Source of the DNA: Tenacibaculum maritimum NCIMB 2154
GTDB taxonomy: Bacteria; Bacteroidota; Bacteroidia; Flavobacteriales; Flavobacteriaceae
Assembly (NCBI RefSeq): GCF_900119795.1
Contig: NZ_LT634361.1
Coordinates: forward strand, 1,116,001 to 1,180,000
DNA length: 64,000 bases
Reading direction: 5' to 3'
Shown here: positions 18,801-25,716 of the stretch, one piece after another
Layout: each line of letters begins with the position of its first letter
How positions within the stretch are numbered: the stretch's first letter is position 1
Position numbers and translations under genes: made by a program
The notes under the pieces: model-generated
The model's input: the letters and a program-made list of their open reading frames with translations, nothing else
Database searches by the model: none
What the model was told of the DNA's origin: nothing

Positions 18801-19629
18801 AGTTTCCTTCACAATTTTTAATAGGGGAGCAGTTAGCACCAACAGTTGAAGCATCTTCAGGAGGAGTGTCACTAACCTCATCATTAGGGTAGGTACAACC
18901 TCCTTCAAAAGTATGTATTAAGTTAAAGAAATGCCCGAATTCGTGCGTCAATACAGAAGCGAATTCGTCACCTGTATTTCCATGTAAGTAAGCACCGTTA
19001 TAAACAACCCTAGCAGTATTAGCATCAGACATAGCGCTATTAGGATACCAAGCAACTCCTGAGTTAGAGGTACTTCCATCAGCATATAAATCTCCCTGAA
19101 GATAAACATTCATATACTTGTAATTATCCCATGCATCATTACTGATTTGAGAGTCATATCCTCCTCCATTACCGTAGCCAGATTTTTCATCGTAGTATAT
19201 GACTCCTGTTGTACAGTTTCCATTAGGGTCTAGCTGGGCTAATTTAAATTCGATACTTAACGTACTTTTTATAGAATTGAAATAAGGATCCACGTCTTTA
19301 AAATCAGCATTTAAACCTTGGAAATCATCGTTTAGTTTTTGTAAAGCTATTTTTATTTTTTCAGTAGTTACGGTAGCCCCATTTTGCGTAGCTCCATATA
19401 CGTGGAATACTACTGGTATTGTATAAGTGCTAGCAGCTTTCTTTTGGTGTTGATTTGCCGTGTATTTTTTGGTAAACGTATTAAAATTTAGGTATTCTAT
19501 TTTAGATTTAGGGTACCTTTTAAAGTAAATGTCATTTTGTTCTTTCGCTTTACATGAATGCTTTGTTTGTGAAAATGTTTGGAGCGAAAAAAAAAGTAAT
19601 AATGTAATTAAAATTGACTTTTGTTTCAT
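15874..19629 (-). CDS. Secreted M43-family metalloprotease with FnIII/GEVED repeats and T9SS sorting domain
   Basis: Large secreted protein of 1251 residues. Signal peptide about residues 1-20 (ending FSLQTFSQ). The M43 (pappalysin/cytophagalysin) catalytic domain has zinc motif HEFGHFFNLIH (His 229, 233, 239) and a downstream Met-turn (MGYNG). The middle holds a roughly 300-residue region with a repeat of beta modules, then tandem FnIII-GEVED, FnIII-GEVED (about residues 625-1095) and a third FnIII-like module. The last 70 residues are a type A T9SS sorting domain (NLSIYPNPAIDYIYI, ending LLKINTSKDSIIRKIIIQ). It should be exported by type IX secretion and act on extracellular protein. Monocistronic. 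Confidence 0.93.
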   Translation of the reverse strand: MKQKSILITLLLFFSLQTFSQTKHSCKAKEQNDIYFKRYPKSKIEYLNFNTFTKKYTANQHQKKAASTYTIPVVFHVYGATQNGATVTTEKIKIALQKLNDDFQGLNADFKDVDPYFNSIKSTLSIEFKLAQLDPNGNCTTGVIYYDEKSGYGNGGGYDSQISNDAWDNYKYMNVYLQGDLYADGSTSNSGVAWYPNSAMSDANTARVVYNGAYLHGNTGDEFASVLTHEFGHFFNLIHTFEGGCTYPNDEVSDTPPEDASTVGANCSPIKNCEGNFINYENYMGYNGAADGCYRMFTKGQTDRMLAALQHPARQTLWKPQNLIDTGVHNSGASFSINNNIFKESINNNGTFNQTTTVTVNGTNFNSSGAILTPEVDYSLPLPQGLSATIQTTSNTTATITITGTASNHTAINNQTLTLNFKESALASNQNLACSSISLKLKFYDPFEIIYEDFTDVSADSTNGWKFFYLPKINGEGSYGAWHYKNGHLKMETYGKKLVTNTASRNIALLTKDELISTTSNFTEPGAYPDQLDLRTENHTEWDGNTGYIGFSAIHNDETVLGWMQVTVSTDGNTMIVQEYAFSTKPNGDILAGQTTLNNTIININAPSNLTASAATSSEITLNWNDNSDNEEGFKIERLNNNGSYSLITTIGANSTTYTDSSLTANTTYSYRIQSFSGNAHSTYSNIAEVTTADHTQTDNYCAINGNNDYEYIQAISINSFINSSGADTNGYGNYTSKIIDLPPSANVNVSLTPGFLSNTYSEHWAIYIDYNQNNLFETDERVLDGISGNTTVSGSFLVSEQAVGITRMRIIMKYDSTPINGCLPIGDGEAEDYTVSFSEAVIAPSNLSAIANSTSKITLNWQDNSTNENGFRIERVTNSGSFEVISSVPTNTNSFTDTNLTENTTYTYRVRAFVNNIDSTPSNEVSITTNSNANTSYCNILGDSAYEYIQTVSIGNFVNTSTANTNGYGDYTHQTISLIPGSNATINLTPGFSSTPYTQYWAVYIDYNKNNIFEANEQVVNGIHGTTSVSRNFIVESSAAGTTRMRVIMKYYSAPNDACTTIGAGEIEDYTIEFASKGNTPSLALPLNIRSAGAYNTGFYAAWDTVSDIDSYEVQLLNNGNWEMQGTSSSYYLWIERKTTISEHTFRVRATNGVEYSKWSTPLTISLPSQGPRKADVTNLSIYPNPAIDYIYIKGDKKSFLSIQIFSLQGKKIGHFTNTDRISVQHLPKGTYLLKINTSKDSIIRKIIIQ

Positions 19630-19828
19630 AATTGTAGTTTTTTATGGTTATTTGATGGTAAAATTACAATACTTTAACATTTCTTTAACTTGGTTTTTAC
19701 CTAAAAAGCATACTATATTATCCTTAATTATTTCATTGAAGGAATTGTGTTGCATCATTGGTAAATCAGAAGTGAAAAAGTAATATATTGGAAGTTCATT
19801 TTTAGGAAACTAGAGTAATAAAAGAGAT

Positions 19829-20248
19829 ATGCAAAAAATAGTATTGGTACTTACATTGTTGGTTTTAGGAGTATCGTCATCATTAGGGCAAGAAAAATAC
19901 AGTATGACTATAGCGTTTAAAGGAATGAAGTCAGATAAAGGGAACTTATATATAGCTATTTATAATAAAGAGAAAGACTTTTTAAAAAGAGCATTGAAAG
20001 GGGCAGTTGTAAAGATAAAAGATAAGGAAGCATTAGTAGTGTTTGACCATCTTTTGTCAGGAGAATATGCTGTTTCTGCATTTCACGATGAAAATAATAA
20101 TAAAAAAATGGACACCAAAATTTTTGGAATCCCCAAGGAGCCTGTTGGAATTTCAAATGATGCGAAAGGGTTTATGGGACCTCCTAAATATAGAGATGCG
20201 AAGTTTAAGCTGGTTAAAGATGTTTCATTAACCATTCAGCTTAAGTAA
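19829..20248 (+). CDS. DUF2141 domain protein, secreted
   Basis: Exported protein of 139 residues with signal peptide about 1-20 (ending SSSLGQ). The rest fits DUF2141: a beta-sandwich with the Asp-rich loop HDENNNKKMDTKIFGIPKEP typical of the family, likely binding calcium. Function unknown. Monocistronic; no convincing terminator was seen in the 200 bp that follow. Confidence 0.85.
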   Translation: MQKIVLVLTLLVLGVSSSLGQEKYSMTIAFKGMKSDKGNLYIAIYNKEKDFLKRALKGAVVKIKDKEALVVFDHLLSGEYAVSAFHDENNNKKMDTKIFGIPKEPVGISNDAKGFMGPPKYRDAKFKLVKDVSLTIQLK

Positions 20249-20450
20249 ATGATTGATATTTAATGAAAAAAAATTGCCTCTATTTATTGAATTGAAGAAT
20301 GTTTTAAGCATTCTTAAGTTCTTTTAATAGTATAAAGGGTGTTTTATAGTGATCGCTTTAGCTTAGAGAGTAAGTATTATTTTGATTGAATAAGGATTAA
20401 AAAAAATCAAAGTTCTATTTTTACAAGCGCTAACATAAATTTTGAGAAGA

Positions 20451-21110
20451 ATGGCTTTAAAAGCAGTTTTATTTGATATGGATGGGGTTATTGTAGATAC
20501 GGAACCACTTCATAAAAAGGCATATTTTTTAATGTTTGATAAGGTGGGGATTACAGTATCTAATGATTTATATGAATCTTATACTGGACAATCTACGTTA
20601 GAAATATGTAAAGATTTAGTGAGTAGGTTCAAATTAGTATTAAGGGCAGAGGAGTTGGTGGCTTATAAAAGAGCTTTTTTTAAAGATATTTTTTTTAATG
20701 ACAATGATTTACAATTGATGGATGGAGTTTTAGCATTAATTAAAGATTATCATCGGAATCATGTCACTTTAATTTTGGCATCATCGGCGTCTATGTTTAC
20801 TATAAACAGTGTTTTTGATCGATTTAATTTAGGTCCTTATTTCAAAGGGAAGTTAAGCGGAGCAGATTTAAAGGCATCAAAACCGCATCCAGAAATTTTT
20901 ATAAATGCAGCAAAAGCATCTGGTTTTAATAAGGATGAATGTATTGTTATTGAAGATTCAACTAATGGGATAAAGGCATCTTATGATGCAGGAATCTATT
21001 GCGTTGCTTTTAAAAGTGAAAATTCTAAAAACCAAGATTACACATTGGCTAATAAAGTAATAACTAGTTATAAAGAATTAGCATATAATAAAATTAAAGA
21101 TATTGTGTAG
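20451..21110 (+). CDS. HAD-superfamily phosphatase / beta-phosphoglucomutase-like
   Basis: Cytosolic protein of 219 residues. HAD motif I VLFDMDGVIVDTEP (nucleophile Asp, general acid Asp), motif II ILASSAS, Lys in GADLKASKPHPEIF and motif IV IVIEDSTNGIKAS are all present with a helical cap between. The substrate may be a sugar phosphate or related phosphoester. I chose ATG 20451 (MALKAVLFDMDG) over an upstream TTG. It ends 5 bp from the convergent response regulator gene. Confidence 0.88.
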   Translation: MALKAVLFDMDGVIVDTEPLHKKAYFLMFDKVGITVSNDLYESYTGQSTLEICKDLVSRFKLVLRAEELVAYKRAFFKDIFFNDNDLQLMDGVLALIKDYHRNHVTLILASSASMFTINSVFDRFNLGPYFKGKLSGADLKASKPHPEIFINAAKASGFNKDECIVIEDSTNGIKASYDAGIYCVAFKSENSKNQDYTLANKVITSYKELAYNKIKDIV

Positions 21111-21115
21111 TCTTT

Positions 21116-21754
21116 TTATTCTGTAAACCCGTTTTTTAAAGCATATACGGCTAGCCCAACTCTTGTTTTAAGCGCTAGTTTTTCAAATAGACTATCTCTA
21201 TAATTTTCTACAGTTCTTGGGCTACAGAACATTTTTTCTGCTATTTCTTTATACGTCATTTCTGTAACGGTATATTTAAGAAATTCAATTTCGCGATCAG
21301 ATAATTTGAGCTGTTGCATAGTGTTGGTTGTATTACTGATACTATCAAAAATTTTAGAGGAAGCCCATTCAGGGAAAAAGCGACCTTTTTCAATGAGTTT
21401 TTTCAAGGCGCTTTCTAACTCAGTAGGATACACGTTTTTTAAAAGATATCCTTTTGCTCCATTTTGAACCATTTTGATAAGGCTTGAGTCATCATCCTGC
21501 ATACTCAATGCCATTACTAAAATGTTAGGATGCGTATTTTTAATCCATTTAGCGGTTTCAAAGCCGTCCATGACAGGCATACTAATATCTAGTAAAACAA
21601 TGTCGGGTACTCCTTTTAAGTTGATTTTTTCTTGAAAGTCTTTCCCATTTTCACAAGTATAGTGTACTTCGAATTCTTGAAAATTAGAAATAATTTTAGC
21701 CAAAGCTTGCGCAATTAAAATATGATCGTCAATAATAACAATACTCTTTTTCAT
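21116..21754 (-). CDS. NarL/FixJ-type response regulator
   Basis: Transcription factor of 212 residues. The receiver domain (about 1-120) has acidic pocket IIDDH, phospho-acceptor Asp in IVLLDISMPVMDGFE and Lys in KGYLLKNVYP. The C-terminal LuxR-type HTH (about 145-205) reads KLSDREIEFLKYTVTEMTYK, then EIAEKMFCSPRTVENYR. Its start overlaps the kinase stop by 1 bp, so they form a cognate pair. The tandem may respond to a cell-envelope or intracellular signal; targets unknown. Confidence 0.92.
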   Translation of the reverse strand: MKKSIVIIDDHILIAQALAKIISNFQEFEVHYTCENGKDFQEKINLKGVPDIVLLDISMPVMDGFETAKWIKNTHPNILVMALSMQDDDSSLIKMVQNGAKGYLLKNVYPTELESALKKLIEKGRFFPEWASSKIFDSISNTTNTMQQLKLSDREIEFLKYTVTEMTYKEIAEKMFCSPRTVENYRDSLFEKLALKTRVGLAVYALKNGFTE

Positions 21755-22530
21755 TAATGTGGAATTTTTAAAGTTAATTTTGTACCAGACCTTTTGGAGC
21801 TTTCTAATAGCATACTTCCACCTATTAGTTCTGTTCGCTTTCTGATGTTTTGCAGGCCAATTCCCTTTGGTTTGATAGTTTCAGTTTCAAAACCGATACC
21901 ATCATCTCTTAAATTAAGATAGACAATAGCATTTGAAATATATAATGAAATTACAATATTTTTACAATTCGAATGCTTAATACTATTTTGAATAAACTCT
22001 TGGGTTATTCGTAATAGAATACTTTTTACTTGATAAGAGTCTAGCGTTTTTTCGATCTTTTTAGAAAATTGAACATTGCATTTTTTTAAATCATTTACTT
22101 TTTTACATTCATTTTGAATGAGTTTACTGATAGAGTTATTTTTTATAGAGTCATCGGTTAAAGACTTAGATAAATGGCGTAACTCTCGTAAGGATTGATT
22201 AATAATATCATTAATACCCCTAATGTTTTCATTGATTTCAGGAGTCTTATTTTCAAAAATTAATTGTTGTGTATAGATGCTAGCTAATGTTAGCTTCTGT
22301 CCGATATTATCATGTATTTCTTGTCCTATATATTGCATTGTTTGGGCTTGTATTTCTATCTGTGTTTCCAGTAATTCTTTTTTATGATGCGCGTCAATAC
22401 TAGAAATTTGCTTTAAATGAGCTCTTTTTTTTATCCGATATTGATAGATAAAGATGGCAATACCACTTAAAAAAGCGATAAAAATAATATTGAATAAGAT
22501 TAAAGTGACTATGATTGGTGTTTCCCCCAT
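21754..22530 (-). CDS. Sensor histidine kinase (HisKA_3/NarX-like)
   Basis: Protein of about 258 residues starting at ATG 22530 (MGETPIIVTLILF); an upstream in-frame ATG at 22602 would place 72 more bases inside the previous gene. One N-terminal membrane helix, a short coiled coil, phospho-acceptor His in GQEIHDNIGQKLTLASIYTQ, and an HATPase domain with DDGIGFE and GIGLQNIRKRTELIGG. There is no periplasmic sensor domain, so input probably comes through the membrane partner encoded just upstream. Confidence 0.88.
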   Translation of the reverse strand: MGETPIIVTLILFNIIFIAFLSGIAIFIYQYRIKKRAHLKQISSIDAHHKKELLETQIEIQAQTMQYIGQEIHDNIGQKLTLASIYTQQLIFENKTPEINENIRGINDIINQSLRELRHLSKSLTDDSIKNNSISKLIQNECKKVNDLKKCNVQFSKKIEKTLDSYQVKSILLRITQEFIQNSIKHSNCKNIVISLYISNAIVYLNLRDDGIGFETETIKPKGIGLQNIRKRTELIGGSMLLESSKRSGTKLTLKIPH

Positions 22531-23156
22531 ATAAAAGAAGCTGCAAATAATAGATACATGAATATGTTCGAAGTTACAAAATAAAAGTAATAGGCATTCC
22601 AAATAGCAACATGTTTTAGTAATTCATGATAAAAAGCAGAAAAAGGATATGTACCAACATAGAACAATATAACCCCTAGATTTATATAAAACATTTTATT
22701 TTCTTTAAACTTTAATATATTATCATTTCTGATTTGCTTTAAGAATTCCAGAACAACTAAAACAATCAAAATAATGCTACCTATGGTTAAATTAACAGGA
22801 TATAAAATTCTTATCTTTTGATCAAAAATTTCGAAAGGAATAAAGGTTGTTAGGTATATCAATGAAGAGATAAAAAATATTTTTTTGCTTTTTAAAGACT
22901 TAAGACCATATAACCAGTATAAGAATAAATATTGAAAAGGAATACCCAAGAAGGCATAATATTCTTGCTTTTTTATATTGAAGATAAATTTGGTGTCTTT
23001 CCATAAAAACTCTTGGATAAAAACAAAACATAAGTAAAATGTAAACCACTTCCAGTAAGTATATTTTATTTTGGGTAAATAATATAAAGAAATTAGGGCA
23101 GTAGTAAATTCTGCCCCGAGTAGTAGTTTGTTTAGAAATGGATAGTAATTGTACAT
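22509..23156 (-). CDS. Polytopic membrane protein, likely part of the two-component operon
   Basis: About 215 residues from ATG 23156 (MYNYYPFLNKLLLGAEFTTA), the first ATG after the preceding gene's stop; an ATG at 23189 would overlap that gene. Six or seven predicted transmembrane helices rich in Phe, Tyr and Trp; no family recognised. It overlaps the kinase start by about 20 bp. A sensory membrane partner for the short kinase is a reasonable inference. Confidence 0.7.
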   Translation of the reverse strand: MYNYYPFLNKLLLGAEFTTALISLYYLPKIKYTYWKWFTFYLCFVFIQEFLWKDTKFIFNIKKQEYYAFLGIPFQYLFLYWLYGLKSLKSKKIFFISSLIYLTTFIPFEIFDQKIRILYPVNLTIGSIILIVLVVLEFLKQIRNDNILKFKENKMFYINLGVILFYVGTYPFSAFYHELLKHVAIWNAYYFYFVTSNIFMYLLFAASFIWGKHQS

Positions 23157-23166
23157 TTTTTTAGGA

Positions 23167-23847
23167 TTAAAAGCTAACTCCAGGATCATCTGCTGGAGGA
23201 ATTAAACTCCCATGATTTTGAGAAAGCACGGTTGTTTTTGCTACTAGGTTGTTAGTTAAAGTAGTAGGATTTATTCCTGATAAAGCAGGTATTCTTGTTT
23301 TAGGATTTATGTCTCCTTGCACCTTTGGCAATCCGTTTTTATAAGTGTTTTTATCTTTAGGATTAAAATCCATAGCTACGTTATTGGCATTTTTTATAGT
23401 CGGAATCATTACTAAAGTATGCAGTTTTTCATATTGTTTAGTAATAGGATCAGCCAAAAATAAAGACAAGTCACTAAACGGTTTTTTCCAAGTTTTTATA
23501 GAAGGGTAGCGCGAGTAATAGATGCGAAGCCCTAGTTGCTTACTACTAACATTATTTTGTTTAGCATTTGTTTCTACATGATATATAAAAGACTTTAGCG
23601 TTTCTAAGTCGAACCAGATAGAGTGCGCATCATTTAGATCCAAACCATTATTAATTTTTGCAAGTTGGTTTTTTTTATAACCATTGACCATTTCGTGGAT
23701 CAATGATAAGTTTAATTCGCTTCCTTTTTCATGAGAATAGTCCATACATATCTTTTCAGATAAACGAGCAGGCTTTTTAGGAGGGTATTTATATATATAT
23801 ACTCCAGAGGCAATAGACACTACTGCTAATAATAAAGATGTAATCAT
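23167..23847 (-). CDS. Hypothetical protein with N-terminal membrane anchor
   Basis: Protein of 226 residues. One N-terminal hydrophobic helix (TSLLLAVVSIASGVYIYKY), then a soluble domain with no recognised family (landmarks IWFDLETLKSFIYHVE and LGLRIYYSRYPSIKTW) and a Pro/Asn-rich C-terminus (about 165-226). It is the first gene of the four-gene operon with the two-component system, divergent from the 24-35 kb cluster across 247 bp. Confidence 0.65.
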   Translation of the reverse strand: MITSLLLAVVSIASGVYIYKYPPKKPARLSEKICMDYSHEKGSELNLSLIHEMVNGYKKNQLAKINNGLDLNDAHSIWFDLETLKSFIYHVETNAKQNNVSSKQLGLRIYYSRYPSIKTWKKPFSDLSLFLADPITKQYEKLHTLVMIPTIKNANNVAMDFNPKDKNTYKNGLPKVQGDINPKTRIPALSGINPTTLTNNLVAKTTVLSQNHGSLIPPADDPGVSF

Positions 23848-24094
23848 AGTTTGTTTGGTTTTAAAGGTTTAAATATACTTTTTTTTCTCCTGCAAAGAAA
23901 CAATGTATCATAGGTCGGATATTAAAATAAATAACCTGAATACATAGGGTTAAATAACCTAAAAAATAAGAGGTGAACTTACGGTAATTTTAAGGTTTTT
24001 AGGCGCTCAATTTCATCTAAAAGATTGATGAAGTTTGTAACGTAAAACGAAATGACTTATAAACAAGAGTATATAAGAGTTTAAAAATAATCAA

Positions 24095-25150
24095 ATGGAA
24101 AATAGTGTAATCATCAACTCAATAGGAACAGCAACCCCAAGTGTATCCAAAATTTTATCAGAAGCATTTAAAATGCCGCAAGAATTTATCTTAAAATTAC
24201 TGTACAACGCTCCCACGGTTTTATTTCAAAAAGTAGATGAAGCATTAGCAAAAAAAGCGGAAAAAACATTGTCTGAATTAGGTTTGGAGGTTCAAATAGT
24301 CAATGAGAAAGAAGTAATAGCCTTAGCTAAGGAAGAGGTAGAGGTAAGTATCTTTTTTGAAGATGTTTTAAAACTACCAGAAGTAATTCAACAATTATCA
24401 GATTTTTTAGGGTGTAAGCCTGTAGAATCGCTAAATATGTTATTGACATCCCCGAGTATTGTGTTAGGGGGAGTATCTGAAGCAACTGCAAAAGCATTAG
24501 AGGAACGTATTGATGCCGCTGTATGTTATTCAAACCCTAAGCACGATCTGTTTACAATATATGTACCCGCTAGCTTTTCAAAAGATGCCCTTGAAAAAAT
24601 TATGTTAAAAGCAAAAAGAACAACGTATGAATCAGTTGATGCAGGAATTCTTATAAAAGATGTAGCTTATAAAGAGAGTAGTTTAATTTGGAGAGAATAT
24701 CAGTCTGAAAAAGAGTTAAAAGTGATTAACCAAACGCATCAATTAAGCGATGTAGTATTGTTGTCTTTTGAAAAAGAGAATAAGGAACAATCGTCATTTT
24801 TAACAGAGAAAGTAGGAATTCCACTTCATCTATTGCCAATATTAGATAAACATTTACCAATTACGCTTTATGAAAACATTAGCACACAGTCAGCTGAAAA
24901 AATAAGTAAGCTGTGCAAAGATATAGGTATGGATACCTATTTAAAAAAGAAGGTTAAGAGTACTAGGAGGTTGAGCATAGAGGATATCAAGGATAAAGAA
25001 GGAGTTAAGAAAGTGCTACAACAGTTCATAACGTTAAATTCTTTAGGAGAAGGAACTTCTTGGGAAGCTCCAAATCCAATACCTGACTTAATTGCTCGCT
25101 ATTTATATGCTCAATTAGAATATATAAACTGTACCCCAAAAATTAGTTAA
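24095..25150 (+). CDS. Protein of three or four ribosomal L7/L12 C-terminal-domain-like repeats
   Basis: First gene of the unusual cluster; 351 residues, no signal peptide. The N-terminal 75 residues resemble the L7/L12 C-terminal domain in pattern: a helix, a 'KLLYNAPTVLFQKVDEALAK' segment and then AEKTLSELGLEVQIV, comparable to L7/L12 'lvesaP..lke.v...eAe.lk..LeeaGA.vel'. Similar helix-strand blocks recur at about 85-155 (LLTSPSIVLGGVSEATAKAL) and 230-300 (LDKHLPITLYENISTQSAEK). The C-terminal 50 residues differ. L7/L12 similarity is my reading by eye, not a search result. Ends 2 bp before the TPR gene, so the two are coupled. Confidence 0.6.
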   Translation: MENSVIINSIGTATPSVSKILSEAFKMPQEFILKLLYNAPTVLFQKVDEALAKKAEKTLSELGLEVQIVNEKEVIALAKEEVEVSIFFEDVLKLPEVIQQLSDFLGCKPVESLNMLLTSPSIVLGGVSEATAKALEERIDAAVCYSNPKHDLFTIYVPASFSKDALEKIMLKAKRTTYESVDAGILIKDVAYKESSLIWREYQSEKELKVINQTHQLSDVVLLSFEKENKEQSSFLTEKVGIPLHLLPILDKHLPITLYENISTQSAEKISKLCKDIGMDTYLKKKVKSTRRLSIEDIKDKEGVKKVLQQFITLNSLGEGTSWEAPNPIPDLIARYLYAQLEYINCTPKIS

Positions 25151-25152
25151 AT

Positions 25153-25698
25153 ATGGAAAATAAGAGAATGTTGCATTACAGAATAGCAGAACGAGGAAAG
25201 TTGCATGCATTAGAAAAGAATTATCAAGAAGCTTTAAGACACTATAAAGAAGCACTCAGGCTTACACAGTATGAGAAAGATAGTGAGTTATTTTTTCAAC
25301 ATTATAGTCAGTGTGTGATGGAAGCTTTAGAGCAGCTAGGTTCTTATGATGAAGTTATCTCGTTTTGTAAAAATTATAGAGCTTTTTTAGAAGGAAAAGA
25401 GCAAAGTGTTTTGGTTAAAAAACACGATGCTTTTGTAAGTGAGCGACAGGCAATTCAGCATATTTTAAAAGAAGAATCAGAAGAGGCTAAAGAGTTGTTA
25501 TTAAAAATACAACAAAACCTAGGTAAAGGAAAGCACCCCATTACTGACGCATTATTGAGTTGGCTACTAAGAGGATACAAGATCAGTAAAAATCAACTGA
25601 ATAAGTTACAAGAAAAACACCAATATTTCATTGTCAGAAAAGAACTAGTAAATCCTCATGTAGCCATAGATTTACCACAAAAATTATCACCTTTTTAA
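25153..25698 (+). CDS. TPR-like protein
   Basis: Cytosolic helical protein of 181 residues. The N-terminus carries a TPR-like pair (about residues 10-75): AERGKLHALEKNYQEALRHY and the following KEALRLTQYEKDSELFF block. The rest is helical with a basic C-terminus. No signal peptide. In such a cluster a TPR protein typically acts as an adaptor or assembly chaperone; this is inference. Starts 2 bp after the previous stop and ends 18 bp before the next gene. Confidence 0.65.
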   Translation: MENKRMLHYRIAERGKLHALEKNYQEALRHYKEALRLTQYEKDSELFFQHYSQCVMEALEQLGSYDEVISFCKNYRAFLEGKEQSVLVKKHDAFVSERQAIQHILKEESEEAKELLLKIQQNLGKGKHPITDALLSWLLRGYKISKNQLNKLQEKHQYFIVRKELVNPHVAIDLPQKLSPF

Positions 25699-25716
25699 TA
25701 ACTAAATACGATATAA

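Noticed and set aside
18711-18908. Several 60-80 codon frames opposite or shifted within large genes (e.g. in the protease, ftsH and xdhB)
   Set aside because: They are shadows of the long genes with no independent support.
20442-20450. TTG start for the HAD phosphatase
   Set aside because: ATG 20451 starts exactly at the conserved MALKAVLFDMDG N-terminus.
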